From CAYLJJ01 sp964384025 (GTDB lineage Bacteria; Myxococcota_A; Bradymonadia; UBA7976; UBA1532), in NCBI GenBank assembly GCA_964384025.1, contig CAYLJJ010000190.1:1-5857 (forward strand): a stretch of 5,857 bases of DNA, given 5' to 3'. Below the pieces are notes generated by a model. That model worked only from the letters and a program-made list of their open reading frames with translations, had not been told where the DNA came from and made no database searches. Shown piece by piece: positions 4,909 through 5,857 of this stretch. Numbering within the stretch: the first letter of the stretch is position 1; each line of letters starts with the position of its first letter. A program made the position numbers and the translations under genes.

Positions 4909-5857
4909 CTACTCCTCTTCGAGGATGGTAGTCGATTCCAAACTCAGGGTGTAAGGGGCGCAGGATCCACCCCCATTGCGCTCAAAGATCTCAACAATCA
5001 GCTCGCTGGTGTCATCCCAAGCGCAGATGGCTGAAGAGCGATAGCTGAGGGTCTTTTTGCCTCCCACGGCGGGACGTGCTCCCCAACAGACTCGCTCCTG
5101 AAAAATATCCTCATAGTTGCAAAGCAGCGCTTGGTCATCCTCAGTATCGATCACCGTTAAGCAGATCTCATACTCCTGATCTGCAGGGAGATTGGAGAGG
5201 CTCACTGTCACTTCGTAGGAATCATCATTGAGGACACAGAAGTTGCTGGCCTCCTGAGCGCGAATTACAAACCAGTCCACGTCACCGGGAGGATAGAGGC
5301 TGCCTACAAAGAGACGAGGCTCATTGTTCTCAGCGATCTCTCCCGCGCGGATAGCGCTTAAACAGTTATTATTGGGTTCAAAGGGATCTGGCTCCAGCTC
5401 CTCATCTATCGCCTCATCGCAGTCGTTGTCCTCTCCATCACAGATCTCAACCTGAGCCTCAGTGGCCCCTTCACAGATCTCCTCTCCCTCAACGCAAGCC
5501 AGCTGCCCTGGGCGGCATTGACCTATCTCCTCTCCACAGGGGCTTCCCATCTCTGAAAAGCTTTCATCCGTCGCTCCATCACAGTCATTATCCACTCCAT
5601 CACACAGCTCCTCCTCCTCCCCAGGCAGGCGCACTTGCTGCCCCTCGGCGTTCAGACAGGGACCCCACTCTCCCTGCCCATTGCATTCACTCTGCCCAGG
5701 ACGACAAGCGCCCGTAGCGGCGCCACAGTCAACCCGCTCTCCCTCCTGGCAAGCCAAGCAGCTCTCATCAACCCGACCGTTGCAGTCATCATCGATCTGA
5801 TTGCCGCAGATCTCCTCTGAGGGTTGACGACCGCTGCACTCTCCCAACTCAAAAGAG
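4909..5857 (-). CDS. Exported MopE-motif metal-binding protein with PPC-like C-terminal domain (5' end outside window)
   Basis: The frame stops at TAG (4909-4911) and stays open to the right edge, so the gene is truncated. The TTG at 5845-5847 is not a convincing start because coding character continues before it. Numbering from that TTG gives 312 residues. Three MopE-type motifs of the CDGxDNDCDGxxDE pattern lie at residues 13-28, 81-95 and 135-149 (5764-5811, 5563-5607 and 5401-5445). They alternate with Cys-rich spacers sharing GxCRPGQxxC (46-55 and 109-118). Residues 153-306 resemble a bacterial pre-peptidase C-terminal (PPC) domain: EPNNN (157-161), DVDWF (189-193) and a terminal YTLSLE (299-304). 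Motifs of this type bind metal and are common in surface or secreted proteins of myxobacteria. The cysteines are probably disulfide-bonded, which implies an extracytoplasmic location. No catalytic domain is visible in this part. The stop lies 10 bp from the convergent lipoprotein gene. Function beyond metal binding is not assignable. Confidence 0.82.
   Translation of the reverse strand, partial: SFELGECSGRQPSEEICGNQIDDDCNGRVDESCLACQEGERVDCGAATGACRPGQSECNGQGEWGPCLNAEGQQVRLPGEEEELCDGVDNDCDGATDESFSEMGSPCGEEIGQCRPGQLACVEGEEICEGATEAQVEICDGEDNDCDEAIDEELEPDPFEPNNNCLSAIRAGEIAENNEPRLFVGSLYPPGDVDWFVIRAQEASNFCVLNDDSYEVTVSLSNLPADQEYEICLTVIDTEDDQALLCNYEDIFQERVCWGARPAVGGKKTLSYRSSAICAWDDTSELIVEIFERNGGGSCAPYTLSLESTTILEEE

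Noticed and set aside
4913..4925. Small hairpin TCCTC-TTC-GAGGA near the convergent junction
   Set aside because: The 5-bp stem has no T-run on either side and lies in the 3' coding end of the MopE-like gene, so it is not supported as a terminator.
5845..5847. TTG as the start of the MopE-like gene
   Set aside because: The frame remains open to the edge of the window, the first motif begins only about a dozen residues later, and no signal peptide is present, so the true start lies outside.

Overview
The window looks like chromosomal DNA from a Myxococcota- or Bradymonadota-like ('deltaproteobacterial') Gram-negative bacterium with moderate GC. This is inferred from protein style, not from a marker gene. 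The indicators are a lipoprotein with a long Asp/Gln/Glu/Pro linker after its signal peptide, a secreted-type protein with MopE-like Cys/Asp metal-binding repeats followed by a pre-peptidase-like domain, and a Glu/Pro-rich low-complexity tail. No rRNA, tRNA, CRISPR array, insertion sequence or phage gene was seen.

Layout from left to right. (1) Bases 1-242, + strand: the 3' end of a gene encoding a very acidic Glu/Pro tail, with a 24-bp in-frame tandem repeat. (2) Bases 252-503, - strand: a small two-helix membrane protein of unknown function. (3) Bases 500-2170, - strand: a full-length ABC-F ATPase, confidently EttA. Its stop overlaps the GTG start of the small membrane gene in a GTGA junction, so the two probably form a translationally coupled pair. 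(4) Bases 2171-2234: a 64-bp divergent intergenic region with the ribosome binding sites of both flanking genes and a weak candidate promoter. (5) Bases 2235-4898, + strand: an 887-residue putative lipoprotein whose second half is a PHP-fold metallohydrolase of the CehA/McbA type with its metal-ligand motifs apparently intact. (6) Bases 4909-5857, - strand: the 3' part of a gene for a MopE-motif/PPC-like exported protein, running off the right edge.

The genes fall into two functional themes. EttA is a cytoplasmic ribosome-associated factor that links translation to energy state, and the small membrane protein may simply travel with it. The lipoprotein metallohydrolase and the MopE-like protein are both probably cell-surface or periplasmic and both probably metal-binding. 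They are convergent rather than co-transcribed, so a joint function is not shown.

The window is almost entirely coding: the two convergent junctions are only 9 and 10 bp long. No clearly novel system is present. The best leads are the EttA-coupled membrane protein, the multidomain lipoprotein hydrolase with an atypical lipobox, and a roughly threefold excess of GATC sites.
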